A DNA stretch of 64,000 nucleotides from Micromonospora andamanensis (lineage in GTDB: Bacteria; Actinomycetota; Actinomycetes; Mycobacteriales; Micromonosporaceae). How positions within the stretch are numbered: position 1 is the stretch's first letter; every line of letters starts with the position of its first letter. Where the stretch lies: positions 78,808-142,807 of the forward strand of contig NZ_BOOZ01000018.1 of assembly GCF_016863495.1 (NCBI RefSeq), written 5' to 3'. This document shows positions 16,463-25,826 of this stretch, one piece after another. A program made the translations under genes and the position numbers. A model generated the notes under the pieces. It was not told where the DNA came from, made no database searches, and saw only the letters and a list, made by a program, of their open reading frames with translations.

Positions 16463-17182
16463 TTACAGGCCGCGGGTGGGTGCCGCCGGTCGCGCGCCGC
16501 CCAACTCCGCCACCTCGACGAGGTACGGGTTGGTGGCGCGCTCGCGACCGATCGTGGTCGCGGGGCCGTGGCCGGGCAGGACGACAGTGTCGTCGGCCAG
16601 CGGAAGGATCTTGTCCCGCAGGCTGGCGAGCATCGTCGGCATGCTGCCGCCCGGCAGGTCGGTGCGGCCGATCGACCCGGCGAAGAGCACGTCACCGGAG
16701 AGGCAGACCTGCTCCGCCTCCCAGGGCGAGCCCGCGCCGGGCAGCCGGAAAAGCACCGACCCGCCGGTATGGCCTGGCGCGTGGTCGACGGTGATCTCCA
16801 GCCCGGCGAGGGCGAGCGTCGTACCGTCGGCCAGCTCGGCCACATCCTCGGGCTCGGCGTACGGCAGCCGCCCGCCGAAGAGCTGCGTGAGGTCCATCGA
16901 CAGGGCTTTCGTCGGATCCGCCAGCAGCTCCCGGTCGTCGGGGTGCACGTACGCGGTGATCCCGCGCGCCCCGCAGACCGGTGCCACGGAGAAGGTGTGG
17001 TCCAGGTGGCCGTGGGTGAGCAGCACCGCGGCCGGGTGCAGACGATGCTCGGCGAGCAGCGCGTCGAGCTGGTCGATCACCCCGATGCCGGGGTCGACCA
17101 CCACGCACTGTTCCCCCGGCCCGGTGGCGACCACGTAGCAGTTGGTGCCGAAGGCGTCCGCGGGAAAGCCGGCCACGAGCAC
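16463..17182 (-). CDS. Metallo-beta-lactamase-fold hydrolase (glyoxalase II-like)
   Basis: A 239-residue MBL-fold protein with the two-metal site: THGHLDH (motif 2, His and Asp ligands), DHAPGHTGGSVLF (motif 3 His), LSGDVLFAGSIGRTDLPGG (bridging Asp) and LPGHGPATTIGRER (last His). This is the pattern of hydroxyacylglutathione hydrolase-like proteins, but actinobacteria lack glutathione, so the true substrate is likely another thioester or unknown. GTG at 17182. It sits between the divergent cyclophilin gene and hisS, a conserved actinobacterial neighbourhood. Confidence 0.9.
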   Translation of the reverse strand: MLVAGFPADAFGTNCYVVATGPGEQCVVVDPGIGVIDQLDALLAEHRLHPAAVLLTHGHLDHTFSVAPVCGARGITAYVHPDDRELLADPTKALSMDLTQLFGGRLPYAEPEDVAELADGTTLALAGLEITVDHAPGHTGGSVLFRLPGAGSPWEAEQVCLSGDVLFAGSIGRTDLPGGSMPTMLASLRDKILPLADDTVVLPGHGPATTIGRERATNPYLVEVAELGGARPAAPTRGL

Positions 17183-17429
17183 GTCCGTTCCCCTTTCCGT
17201 CGAGTCGTCCTCTCCGGCAGCCTACCGGCGTCGCCGTCCGGCCGGCCGGACCCGCCGGACCCACGAGCGGGGCCACTGACGGATCCCGATGAAGATGGGC
17301 ACCGACCTCGTACACCACTTTCCCAGCCGGTACCCGTACACTCTGGCGGGCGTGTGGCGTGGCGCACCTGCCGCCCGACAGGTAGACGACCACCGGGTGA
17401 CGACCAGGGTAGAGGAAAGGGGAGCACGG

Positions 17430-18347
17430 GTGGCTTCCAGCAGGGACCGGCAGCGCAAACTGGCGCGGGCCAAGCTCGACCGGCAACTGGCCCGCCGGGC
17501 CGCCGCCGCCAGGCGTCGCCGACGGATCCAGGCCGGCGTCGGTACCGCCCTGATCCTCGTACTTGTCGTCGCCGGCTCGGCGTGGGCCCTCGGTGCGTTC
17601 GACAGTGAGCCGACCGAGAACACCGCGGCCGACGAGGTCTGCCTCTGGACCCCGCAGAACACCGAGGGCAACGCCAACCTCAAGGACGTCGGCGAGCCCC
17701 CGACCACCGGGCTGCCGGTCACCGGCACCCGGCCGATGTCGATAGTCACCAACCAGGGCGCGCCGATCTCCGTGGAGCTGGATCTCGCGAGCGCCCCGTG
17801 CGCCGCGGCGAGCATCGCCCACCTGGCCAGCCAGTCGTTCTACGACAACACCAAGTGTCACGAGATCACCGCCGACGGCGCGGTGCGTTGCGGCGACCCC
17901 AGCGGCACCGGTCTGGGCGGCCCGACCTACTCGTTCTACAGCGAGAACGTGCCGAACGCGCCGGAGGCGTCGCCGGAGCCGAGCCCGTCCCCGGACGAGC
18001 CACCGACGTACCCCAAGGGCACTGTCGCGATGATCTCGAACCCGCCCGGGGCCAACGGCAGCCAGTTCCTGATCTTCTTCAAGGATTTCACCACCGCCGA
18101 GCCGGCGTTCCCGATCATCGGCCGGGTCACCGAGGGCCTCGACGTCGTCGAGAAGATCGGTGCCCTGCCGACGGTGGACAATGGCGCCGGGGAGAAGGTC
18201 AAGCCGGAGAACGACGACGTGGTCATTCAGAGCCTGACCGTCGGCGAGCCCGTGCTGGACCCGGCGGCACCCGCCGATCCGCCCCCCACGGGCAGCCCGA
18301 GTCCGGAAGCGTCCGGCGCGCCCGAGGCCAGCGCCAGCGCCGGCTGA
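17430..18347 (+). CDS. Membrane-anchored cyclophilin-like protein with altered active site
   Basis: A 305-residue protein with a basic N-terminus (RQRKLARAKLDRQLARRAAA), one membrane helix (AGVGTALILVLVVAGSAWAL), and an extracytoplasmic cyclophilin-like domain. GTG at 17430 follows AAAGGGGAG. The cyclophilin core is visible (HLASQSFYDNTKCHEI, GTVAMISNPPGANGSQFLIFF). The catalytic Arg of the usual F/C-H-R motif is Glu here (CHEI), and the nearby Gln is Arg (VRCGDP). A Pro/Ser/Glu-rich insert (EASPEPSPSPDEPP) interrupts the domain, and a Pro/Ser tail ends it. Peptidyl-prolyl isomerase activity is therefore doubtful. The adjacent paralogue keeps the residues. Confidence 0.88.
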   Translation: MASSRDRQRKLARAKLDRQLARRAAAARRRRRIQAGVGTALILVLVVAGSAWALGAFDSEPTENTAADEVCLWTPQNTEGNANLKDVGEPPTTGLPVTGTRPMSIVTNQGAPISVELDLASAPCAAASIAHLASQSFYDNTKCHEITADGAVRCGDPSGTGLGGPTYSFYSENVPNAPEASPEPSPSPDEPPTYPKGTVAMISNPPGANGSQFLIFFKDFTTAEPAFPIIGRVTEGLDVVEKIGALPTVDNGAGEKVKPENDDVVIQSLTVGEPVLDPAAPADPPPTGSPSPEASGAPEASASAG

Positions 18348-18412
18348 CCACCGGGCGACCGGGGGCCCACCCACCGCAGCGGCATCCATACACAGTCCAG
18401 GAGGATCGAGGC

Positions 18413-19246
18413 GTGACGTCCACCAGAGAGCGGCAGCGCGCGGCGGCCCGCGCCCGGCTCGAGAAGGAGATGGCCGAGCGGGCCGCTCGGGCCCGTAAGC
18501 GCCGCCAGACGCAGGCGGTCGTCGGAGCCGGAGTGGTCCTGCTGCTGGTGGTCGCCGGCACGGCCTGGCTGGCCAGCAACATGCTCGGCGACGACAGCGG
18601 CACCGACAACACGGCCCAGGAGGCGAACTCCGTGCAGTGCGACTGGGTCGAGCTGCCCGACGGCGAGCGCACCCCGCAGGTCAAGGACGTCGGGCTGCCG
18701 GACACCCAGCAGAGCAAGGTCGGTGTCCAGACCATGACGATCACCACGAACCTCGGGCCGATCACCGCCCGGATCGACAGGTCCACGGTGCCGTGCACGG
18801 CGGGCAGCTTCACCCACCTGGCCGAGCAGAACTTCTTCGACAACACCAAGTGCCACCGGTTGGTGACCGAGGGCATCAAGGTGCTCCAGTGCGGCGACCC
18901 GAGCGCCACCGGCGAGGGCTGGCGGGACACCGACGGCACCGGCGGCCCGAGCTACCGCATGGCGGAGGAGAACCTGCCGGCCGACAAGCGGCCGCCGTAC
19001 CCGGCAGGCGTCATCGCGATGGCCAACTCCGGCCAGCCGTCCAGCAGCGGCAGCCAGTTCTTCATCGTGTACGGCGACTCGCCGCTGGACCCGAACTACA
19101 CAGTCCTCGGCACCATCACCGGCGGCATGGACATCGTGAACGACGTCGCGGCGGCCGGTGACGACGGCGCGTTCGCCCAGCAGGCCGGCGGCGGTCACCC
19201 GAAGAAGGAGGTCGTCATCACCGACCTCACCATGACCGACGCCTGA
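18413..19246 (+). CDS. Membrane-anchored peptidyl-prolyl cis-trans isomerase (cyclophilin)
   Basis: A 277-residue paralogue of the preceding gene: basic N-terminus (RERQRAAARARLEKEM), one membrane helix (VVGAGVVLLLVVAGTAWLA), then a cyclophilin domain. The active-site residues are present: CHRLV (catalytic Arg), VLQCGDP (Gln), GSQFFIVYGD and the DPNYTVLGTITGGMDIV strand. It would catalyse proline isomerisation outside the membrane. GTG at 18413 is preceded by AGGAGG. It is 65 bases after its paralogue and probably co-transcribed. A strong 15-bp terminator stem follows at 19261. Confidence 0.92.
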   Translation: MTSTRERQRAAARARLEKEMAERAARARKRRQTQAVVGAGVVLLLVVAGTAWLASNMLGDDSGTDNTAQEANSVQCDWVELPDGERTPQVKDVGLPDTQQSKVGVQTMTITTNLGPITARIDRSTVPCTAGSFTHLAEQNFFDNTKCHRLVTEGIKVLQCGDPSATGEGWRDTDGTGGPSYRMAEENLPADKRPPYPAGVIAMANSGQPSSSGSQFFIVYGDSPLDPNYTVLGTITGGMDIVNDVAAAGDDGAFAQQAGGGHPKKEVVITDLTMTDA

Positions 19247-19260
19247 CCCGAACCAACCTC

Positions 19261-19295
19261 CGAAGCGCCCGCCGGCACTCCCGGCGGGCGCTTCG
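19261..19295 (+). terminator. Strong stem-loop terminator after the cyclophilin pair
   Basis: Perfect 15-base arms CGAAGCGCCCGCCGG (19261-19275) and CCGGCGGGCGCTTCG (19281-19295), loop CACTC, followed by CTTTCC, 14 bases past the stop codon. This is a textbook intrinsic-type terminator for the cyclophilin genes. Confidence 0.85.
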
Positions 19296-19301
19296 CTTTC
19301 C

Positions 19302-19385
19302 GCACCCGCGATCTTGCACTTTGTGTCGCCGCTATGAGGCTTTTGTCCCGGTATGTGGAGACGAAAAGTGCAAGATCGCGGGTGC
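19302..19385. repeat. Intergenic inverted repeat C (21-bp arms, 42-nt loop)
   Basis: Arms 19302-19322 and 19365-19385 are perfectly complementary over 21 bases; the left arm reads GCACCCGCGATCTTGCACTT and one further T. It follows a dedicated terminator stem (19261-19295) and precedes the convergent relA stop. The GCGATCTTGCACTT core is shared with element B, though the loops differ. Confidence 0.85.
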
Positions 19386-19424
19386 CAGGGGGCGCGAGGC
19401 AGCGCGGGCGCGGGGGGGGTGGGG

Positions 19425-21887
19425 TTAGGCGCCGGAGGTTACGCGGTAGGCGTCAAAGACGCCGTCGACCTTGCGTACGGCGGCGAGCAGGTGGCCGAGG
19501 TGTTTGGGGTCGGCCATCTCGAAGCTGAACCGGCTCACCGCAACCCGGTCGCGGGTGGTGGTGACGGTGGCGGAGAGGATGTTGACCCGCTCTTCGGAGA
19601 GCACCCGGGTGACGTCCGCCAGCAGCTTGTGCCGGTCGAGCGCCTCCACCTGGATCGCCACCAGGAACGTCGAGGCGGAGGTGAGTTTCCAGTTCACCTC
19701 GACCACCCGCTCGCCCTGGGCGCGCAGGTCCTCGGCGTTGGCGCAGTCGTCGCGGTGCACGCTCACCCCGCCGGAACGGGTCACGAACCCGAACACCGAA
19801 TCCGGCGGTACGGGGGTGCAGCACCGGGCCAGCTTGATCCAGACGTCGCTGACGCCGCGTACGACAACACCCGGATCGTGGCTGGAGGAGCGGCTGCGCG
19901 GCGGGCGGGTGGCCACGGCGGTCTCGGCGATGTCCTCGGCCGCGCCCTCCTCCCCGCCGTAGGAGGCCATCAGCTTCTGCACCACCGACTGGGCGGAGAC
20001 CTGACTGTCGCCGACCGCCGCGTACAGCGACGCCACGTCGGGCAGGTGCAGGTCCCGGGCGATGGCCATCAGGTTGTCGGAGGTGAGCATCCGCTGCAAC
20101 GGCATGCCCTGCTTGCGCATCGCCTTGACGATCGCGTCCTTGCCCTCCTCGATCGCCTCCTCGCGACGCTCCTTGTTGAAGTACTGCCGGATCTTCGTCC
20201 GCGCCCGGGGGCTCTTCACGAAGCCCAGCCAGTCCTGCGTCGGGCCGGCGGTGTCGGACTTCGAGGTGAAGATCTCGATCACGTCGCCGTTGGACAGCGT
20301 CGACTCCAACGGCACCAGCTTGCCGTTGACCCGCGCCCCGATGCACTTGTGCCCCACCTCGGTGTGCACCGCGTACGCGAAGTCCACAGGCGTCGACCCC
20401 GTCGGCAACGGGATCACGTCACCCTTCGGGGTGAAGACGTACACCTCCTGGCTGGACAGGTCGAAGCGCAGCGCGTCCAGGAACTCGCTCGGGTCGGCGG
20501 CCTCCCGCTGCCAGTCCAGCAACTGCCGCAGCCAGGTCATCTCGTCGATGTGCGCGGGCGGGCCGACGATCTGGGTGCCCTTGTGCTCCTTGTACTTCCA
20601 GTGCGCCGCGATACCGAACTCCGCCGTACGGTGCATCGCGTACGTGCGGATCTGCATCTCCACAGGCTTGCCGGTCGGCCCGATCACCGTGGTGTGCAGC
20701 GACTGGTACATGTTGAACTTGGGCATGGCGATGTAGTCCTTGAACCGCCCCGGCACCGGCTGCCAGTTCGCGTGGATCACACCGAGCGCCGCGTAGCAGT
20801 CCCGCACCGTGTCGACCAGGATCCGGACACCCACCAGGTCGTAGATGTCGTTGAAGTCGCGCCCCCGCACGATCATCTTCTGGTAGATGGAGTACAGATG
20901 CTTCGGTCGACCAGTCGTCTCCGCCTTGATCTTGGCGGCCTTCAGATCGGTCTGCACCTTCTGCGTCACCTGCCGCAGCAGCGCCTCCCGCTGCGGCTGG
21001 TGCTCCCCGATCAGCCTGTTGATCTCCTCGAACCGCTTCGGGAACAACGTCCCGAACGCCAGATCCTCCAGCTCCCACTTGATGGTGTTCATACCGAGCC
21101 GGTGGGCCAGCGGGGCGAGGATCTCCAGCGTCTCCTTCGCCTTCTGCTCCTGCTTCGGTCGCGGCAGGAAGGTGAGCGTCCGCATGTTGTGCAGCCGGTC
21201 GGCCAACTTGATCACCAGAACACGCGGGTCCTTCGCCATGGCGACGACCATCTTGCGGATCGTCTCGGCCTTCGCCGCGTCGCCGAGCTTGACCTTGTCG
21301 AGCTTGGTGACCCCGTCGACGAGCAGGGCGACCTCACCACCGAAGTCCGTGCGCATCTGGTCGAGGGAGTATTCCGTGTCCTCGATGGTGTCGTGCAGCA
21401 GCGCGGCGACCAGGGTGGTGGTGTCCATGCCCAGGTTCGCCAGGATGGTCGCCACCGCGAGCGGGTGGGTGATGTAGGGGTCTCCGGACTTGCGGTACTG
21501 GCCGGAGTGCCAGCGCGCCGCCGTGTCGAAGGCCCGCTGCAACAGCCGCGCGTCGGCCTTGGGGTGATTCTCCCGGTGTGACGCGATCAGCGGCTCCAGC
21601 ACCTCGCTGACCTGCGACGACTGCCATGGGGCGTTGAACCGGGCCAGCCGGGCCCGGACCCGCCGCCCGGTGGGCGTGTGGGACAGGGCGAAACCACTGG
21701 CAGCCGAGGAGTCGCCGGCACCGTCACCGGCACCGACGGCCGGACGAGCCGGGTCACCTGTCGGCGGCGCCACGCCGGCCCCGCCGCCCGACGCCGGTGC
21801 GGCGCCGTTGCGGTCGGTCAGCGAGCCCTCCGCGTCACCTGTCGGGTGCACCGTGCCCTCCACCGGAGGGACGACCTCGTGGGACAC
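19425..21887 (-). CDS. relA: Bifunctional (p)ppGpp synthetase/hydrolase RelA/SpoT
   Basis: An 820-residue Rel protein controlling the stringent response. After a disordered Pro/Ala/Gly N-terminus of about 70 residues come the HD hydrolase domain (RWHSGQYRKSGDPYITHP, LLHDTIEDT), the RelA synthetase domain (KMIVRGRDFNDIYDLVGVRI, MYQSLHTTV), TGS (VYVFTPKGDVIPLP), a helical/zinc-finger region (ARCCTPVPPD) and a C-terminal ACT domain. Both catalytic halves look intact. GTG at 21887 (VSHEVVPPVEG) directly follows GTGAGGAGG; another GTG at 21917 lacks a comparable site. It lies downstream of apt and secDF, the usual actinobacterial order. Confidence 0.95.
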   Translation of the reverse strand: MSHEVVPPVEGTVHPTGDAEGSLTDRNGAAPASGGGAGVAPPTGDPARPAVGAGDGAGDSSAASGFALSHTPTGRRVRARLARFNAPWQSSQVSEVLEPLIASHRENHPKADARLLQRAFDTAARWHSGQYRKSGDPYITHPLAVATILANLGMDTTTLVAALLHDTIEDTEYSLDQMRTDFGGEVALLVDGVTKLDKVKLGDAAKAETIRKMVVAMAKDPRVLVIKLADRLHNMRTLTFLPRPKQEQKAKETLEILAPLAHRLGMNTIKWELEDLAFGTLFPKRFEEINRLIGEHQPQREALLRQVTQKVQTDLKAAKIKAETTGRPKHLYSIYQKMIVRGRDFNDIYDLVGVRILVDTVRDCYAALGVIHANWQPVPGRFKDYIAMPKFNMYQSLHTTVIGPTGKPVEMQIRTYAMHRTAEFGIAAHWKYKEHKGTQIVGPPAHIDEMTWLRQLLDWQREAADPSEFLDALRFDLSSQEVYVFTPKGDVIPLPTGSTPVDFAYAVHTEVGHKCIGARVNGKLVPLESTLSNGDVIEIFTSKSDTAGPTQDWLGFVKSPRARTKIRQYFNKERREEAIEEGKDAIVKAMRKQGMPLQRMLTSDNLMAIARDLHLPDVASLYAAVGDSQVSAQSVVQKLMASYGGEEGAAEDIAETAVATRPPRSRSSSHDPGVVVRGVSDVWIKLARCCTPVPPDSVFGFVTRSGGVSVHRDDCANAEDLRAQGERVVEVNWKLTSASTFLVAIQVEALDRHKLLADVTRVLSEERVNILSATVTTTRDRVAVSRFSFEMADPKHLGHLLAAVRKVDGVFDAYRVTSGA

Positions 21888-22059
21888 CGGCCTCCTCACC
21901 GCTCGCCGGGACGACACCGACCGTGCGACGGCCGGTCTGGTCTAGCGCCGCACAGACGGGTGACCGCCCGGTCAGCAATGGGCAATGCTACCCCCACCCG
22001 GGGTGCCGTGCCGCTCCGCCGGACGGACCGTGCCGGCTCCGTCCCGGGTCGCCGTCGTC

Positions 22060-22626
22060 TCAAACGGTCAACAGGGCATGCACGGGACGCGGAGCCAGGC
22101 GGTCCCGCCCGCCGAGGAACGACAGCTCCAGCAGCACCGTGAATCCCGCGACCGTGCCGCCGGCTCGCTCCACCAGATCCAGCGTCGCCTCCGCCGTGCC
22201 GCCCGTGGCGAGCACGTCGTCGACCACCAGGACCCGATGGCCCGCGGTGAAGGCGTCCTGGTGCACCTCAAGCGTGGCTTCGCCGTACTCCAGTTCGTAG
22301 GAGGCGGCGTAGGCCGGCCGGGGCAGCTTGCCGGCCTTACGCACCGGCACCACTCCGACTCCCGTCGCGTACGCGATCGCGGCGGCGACCACGAACCCCC
22401 GGGCCTCGATACCGACGACTGTGTCGAAGGAGTCCCGCCCGTGGTGAGCGACGATCCCGTCGATCACTTGCCGGAAGGCGTCCCCGTCGGCGAACAACGG
22501 CATCAGGTCCTTGAACATGACGCCGGGCTTCGGGAAGTCGGGCACGTCGAGCACCCGGCTGGCCACCAGTCGGGCCGCCTCCGGCCCGCTGTCTCCGCGT
22601 ACCCCGGCGCTGTGGGTCTCCGTCAC
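22060..22626 (-). CDS. apt: Adenine phosphoribosyltransferase
   Basis: A 188-residue type I phosphoribosyltransferase that converts adenine and PRPP to AMP. The PRPP-binding motif is VLVVDDVLATGGTA. Other family blocks are DFPKPGVMFKDLMPLFAD, GIEARGFVVAAAIA and the flexible loop KLPRPAYAASYELEYG. The GTG start at 22626 gives MTETHSAG; GGGAAG lies about ten bases upstream. The reading frame stays open further upstream but with non-conserved Pro/Arg-rich sequence. It is located between secF and relA, as in most actinobacteria. Confidence 0.94.
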   Translation of the reverse strand: MTETHSAGVRGDSGPEAARLVASRVLDVPDFPKPGVMFKDLMPLFADGDAFRQVIDGIVAHHGRDSFDTVVGIEARGFVVAAAIAYATGVGVVPVRKAGKLPRPAYAASYELEYGEATLEVHQDAFTAGHRVLVVDDVLATGGTAEATLDLVERAGGTVAGFTVLLELSFLGGRDRLAPRPVHALLTV

Positions 22627-22732
22627 GGCAGTTCCGCTTCCCTTCCACACGACGGCGGCGTCCCGCACGCTGCTCGCACAGCATGCAGGACGCCGCCGGT
22701 ACCTGTTTCTACCGGGTCGGTCCCGGGCGTCC

Positions 22733-23929
22733 TCAGCGGCGCTTTCCGCCGCCGGGACGGTTGCCGCCACCGGGACGGCCACCCCGGGCGCCACCGGAAC
22801 GCTTGCCGGTCGGTCGGGCACCCACCTTCGGTGCTGCGGCACCGGCGAGGGCACCGGTCTCCGCGGTGACCGGCTCCGGCTCCTGCTCCGGCTCGGCCGT
22901 CGCCGCCGGGCTGGCCTTGGCTGGGGTCTCGCCCCGGCTGACCGTGCCCCGCCGGGCCAGCACCCGCTTGTTGTGCGCCTTGATCCGCGGGTCGCGGTTC
23001 TTCAGCACCACCAGCAGCGGGGTGGCCAGCATGATCGAGGTGACGAAGGCCATCGCCATACCGACGAACAGCACCAGACCGAGGTCCTTCAGGGTGCCCG
23101 CGCCGAGCAGGCCGGCACCGATGAACAGGATGCCGCCGACCGGCAGCAGCGCGACCACCGAGGTGTTGATCGACCGCATGAGGCTCTGGTTGACCGCCAG
23201 GTTGGCCGCGTCGCCGTACGTCTGGTTGTTGTTCGCGGTGATCCCTCTGGTGTTCTCCTGAACCTTGTCGAAGACCACCACCACGTCATAGAGGGCGAAG
23301 CCCAGGATGGTGAGGAATCCGATGATCGTCGAGGGCGTCACCTCGAATCCGACGACCGAGTAGATGCCGGCGGTGAGGATCAGGTTCATCACCAGCGAGA
23401 AGATGGCCGCCGCGGCCATCTTCCACTCGAAGCGCAGGACCAGGTAGACGGTCACCAGCGCCAGGAAGATGACCAGACCGAGCAGTGCCCGGTTGGTGAC
23501 CTGGCTGCCCCACGCCTCGCTGACCCGGTTGCTGGCGATCTCGGCCGGGTCGATGTTGAACACCTGCCCAAGCTGCATCCGGACCGCGTCGGCCTGCTCG
23601 GCGCCCAGCTCGGTGGTACGCAGTTCGTAGAACTCGTCGCCGCCTCCGCCGACCTGCTGGGTGGTGACCACCCGGGCGCCCTCGCCCGCGGTGGTCAGCA
23701 CCTCGCCGGCGCGCTGCTCCACCTGCTCCAGGGTGCCGACACTCGTCGGGACCTGGAACGAGTTGCCGCCGGCGAACTCGATGCCGAGGCTGAAGCCCCG
23801 GAAGATGACGCTACCGAGCGCGATCATCACAAGCACAGCGGCGACGGTGAACCACACCTTGCGCCGGCCGACGATGTTGAGGCCGGCCTCACCTCGGTAA
23901 AGGCGGGCTGCCAGACCAGTCTCAGCCAT
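22733..23929 (-). CDS. secF: Protein translocase subunit SecF
   Basis: A 398-residue SecF. It has one N-terminal helix (VAAVLVMIALGSVIF), a periplasmic domain with the family start FSLGIEFAGGNSFQV, then five C-terminal helices including YDVVVVFDKVQENTRG and the TSIMLATPLLVVL end. The last 75 residues are a basic Gly/Arg/Pro-rich cytoplasmic tail (GARGGRPGGGNRPGGGKRR), a feature of actinobacterial SecF. It works with SecD and YajC to use the proton-motive force during late export through SecYEG. Only one base separates it from secD. Confidence 0.95.
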   Translation of the reverse strand: MAETGLAARLYRGEAGLNIVGRRKVWFTVAAVLVMIALGSVIFRGFSLGIEFAGGNSFQVPTSVGTLEQVEQRAGEVLTTAGEGARVVTTQQVGGGGDEFYELRTTELGAEQADAVRMQLGQVFNIDPAEIASNRVSEAWGSQVTNRALLGLVIFLALVTVYLVLRFEWKMAAAAIFSLVMNLILTAGIYSVVGFEVTPSTIIGFLTILGFALYDVVVVFDKVQENTRGITANNNQTYGDAANLAVNQSLMRSINTSVVALLPVGGILFIGAGLLGAGTLKDLGLVLFVGMAMAFVTSIMLATPLLVVLKNRDPRIKAHNKRVLARRGTVSRGETPAKASPAATAEPEQEPEPVTAETGALAGAAAPKVGARPTGKRSGGARGGRPGGGNRPGGGKRR

Positions 23930-23930
23930 C

Positions 23931-25826
23931 TCAGGCCTCCTTGACGCGCTGGTTGCGGGGCTGCTGGGCCGGCTCCGAGCGGGCCGGCAGTGCCCGGCCC
24001 AGGCCGCTGACCCGCGGGGACAGGAACGCCTGCGTTCGGGCGAACATCGTCATGATCGGATGCCGGAACAGGAAGACCACGAGCAGGTCCAGCACCGTGG
24101 CCAGGCCGAGGGCGAAGGCGAAGCCCTTCACCGTGCCGACCGAGACGATGTAGAGCACCGCCGCCGACATGATCGTGATCGCGTTGGCCGAGATGATCGT
24201 CCGGCGGGCCCGGACCCAGGCACGGGGTACCGCGCTACGCGGGCTGCGGCCCTCCCGGATCTCGTCCTTCAGTCGTTCGAAGTAGATGACGAAGGAGTCC
24301 GCCGCCACACCGAGCGAGACGACGATGCCGGCGATGCCGGCGAGGGTGAGCGTGAAGCCGATCTGCCGGCCGAGGAACACCAGGGCGCCGAAGAGCAGCA
24401 GCGCCGACAGGATCAGGCTCAGGAAGATGACCGAGCCGAGCAGGCGGTAGTAGAAGAACGAGTAGATGATGACCAGCAGCATGCCGATGCCGGCCGCGAG
24501 CAGACCGGCCCGCAGGTGGCTGGCGCCGAGGGTCGCGGTGACGTTCTGCTGCTCCTGCGCCTCGAAGGTGACCGGCAGGGCACCGTAGCTGAGGTAACCG
24601 GCCAGCTCGCTGGCCTCGGCGTTGCTGAAGTTGCCGGTGATCTGGGAGTTGCCGGTGAGCACGCCCTGGATCTGCGGCGAGGAGATGATCTTGTTGTCCA
24701 GCACCACGGCGACCCGGCACTTGCCCTCGTCGCCTAGCGCGGAGGCGTCGCACGCCTGGCCCTCGTTGTTGAACGCCTCGCGGGTCAGCGCCGTCCACTT
24801 GTCCTGGCCCGAGCTGGTGAAGTTCAGGCTGACCACCCACTGGCTGGTCTGGTCGCGCACCGCGTTGGCGTCGGAGACGTCGGTGCCGAGCACCTTCGCC
24901 ACGTCCAGCAGGTTCTTGGCGTAGCCGCCCTCGCAGGCGACGACCTGCTGCTCCGGGTCGGACACGGACGCCGGGGGCCGGTCGTCGAGCTGGACGCAGC
25001 CGATCGTCGGCACGTTGAACTGCATCTGCGCCGGTAGCACCGCCACCTCGCGGCCGCTCAACTCAGCGAACGGCTTGAGCTTGTCGGCAAGCGACGGGTC
25101 GGCGCTCAGGTCGGCCGGCGCCTGCAACCCGCTCGCGGCGGCCCACGCCTCGGCGCCGACCTTCTGCTCGACGGCGCGGCGCTGCTCCTCGATGGTCTGC
25201 GTCACCTCTTCGTCAGGCGCGGCCGACGGGGTGGGCGACGGGGTCGCCGACGGCGTCGGGGTCGGTGCGCCACCGCCCTGGCCACCGTTCGGCGACGGCG
25301 ACGAGGTGGCCTCGGCGTCGGGCGTGGGGCTCGCGGAACCGGACGGCGTCGCCTCGGGGCTCGCGGAGCCGGACGGAGTCGCCGAAGGGCTCTCGCTCGG
25401 CGCGGGCGACGGGATCGACCCGCTGCCGTCGACGATCTTCAGCACCTTGCGGAAGCGCAGCTCGGCGGGGTTGCCGACCTCGTTGAGCTCGCGGTTCTCA
25501 CCGGGCAGGGAGACGACGATGTTGCGGTCACCCTCGGTGACCACCTCGGCCTCGGCCACACCGTACGCGTTGACCCGACTCTCGATGATCTGGCGGGCGC
25601 GCTCCAGGTTGCCGGCGGTCGGGGCCCGGCCGTCCAGGGTGTTCGTGGCCTCGAGCGTCAGCCGGGTACCGCCGACCAGGTCAAGACCGAGGCGGGGTTC
25701 GAGCCGATCTTTCCAGCTACCGCTGGCGCCGCCCGAGAAGAACACCAAAAGATAGAGGACGACGAAGATGGCCCCGAGCACGGCCAACTGCCGTCCTGGG
25801 CGCATCTGTCCCTGAGGTGGTGCCAC
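23931..25826 (-). CDS. secD: Protein translocase subunit SecD
   Basis: A 631-residue SecD. It has an N-terminal helix (AVLGAIFVVLYLLVFFSG), the P1 domain opening RLGLDLVGGTRLTLEA, and the C-terminal six-helix RND-type membrane domain (AGIAGIVVSLGVAADSFVIYFERLKDE). A low-complexity insert of about 75 residues rich in Ser, Pro and Thr (around residues 140-215, for example SASPEATPSGSASPTPD) interrupts the periplasmic domain, a known actinobacterial trait that is rather long here. The GTG start at 25826 (VAPPQGQMRPG) follows AGGGAGACAGGA. It acts with SecF and YajC. Confidence 0.95.
   Translation of the reverse strand: MAPPQGQMRPGRQLAVLGAIFVVLYLLVFFSGGASGSWKDRLEPRLGLDLVGGTRLTLEATNTLDGRAPTAGNLERARQIIESRVNAYGVAEAEVVTEGDRNIVVSLPGENRELNEVGNPAELRFRKVLKIVDGSGSIPSPAPSESPSATPSGSASPEATPSGSASPTPDAEATSSPSPNGGQGGGAPTPTPSATPSPTPSAAPDEEVTQTIEEQRRAVEQKVGAEAWAAASGLQAPADLSADPSLADKLKPFAELSGREVAVLPAQMQFNVPTIGCVQLDDRPPASVSDPEQQVVACEGGYAKNLLDVAKVLGTDVSDANAVRDQTSQWVVSLNFTSSGQDKWTALTREAFNNEGQACDASALGDEGKCRVAVVLDNKIISSPQIQGVLTGNSQITGNFSNAEASELAGYLSYGALPVTFEAQEQQNVTATLGASHLRAGLLAAGIGMLLVIIYSFFYYRLLGSVIFLSLILSALLLFGALVFLGRQIGFTLTLAGIAGIVVSLGVAADSFVIYFERLKDEIREGRSPRSAVPRAWVRARRTIISANAITIMSAAVLYIVSVGTVKGFAFALGLATVLDLLVVFLFRHPIMTMFARTQAFLSPRVSGLGRALPARSEPAQQPRNQRVKEA

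Noticed and set aside
19353..21581. Plus-strand frame of about 740 codons opposite relA
   Set aside because: It is an antisense shadow; the relA frame shows intact HD, synthetase, TGS and ACT domains.
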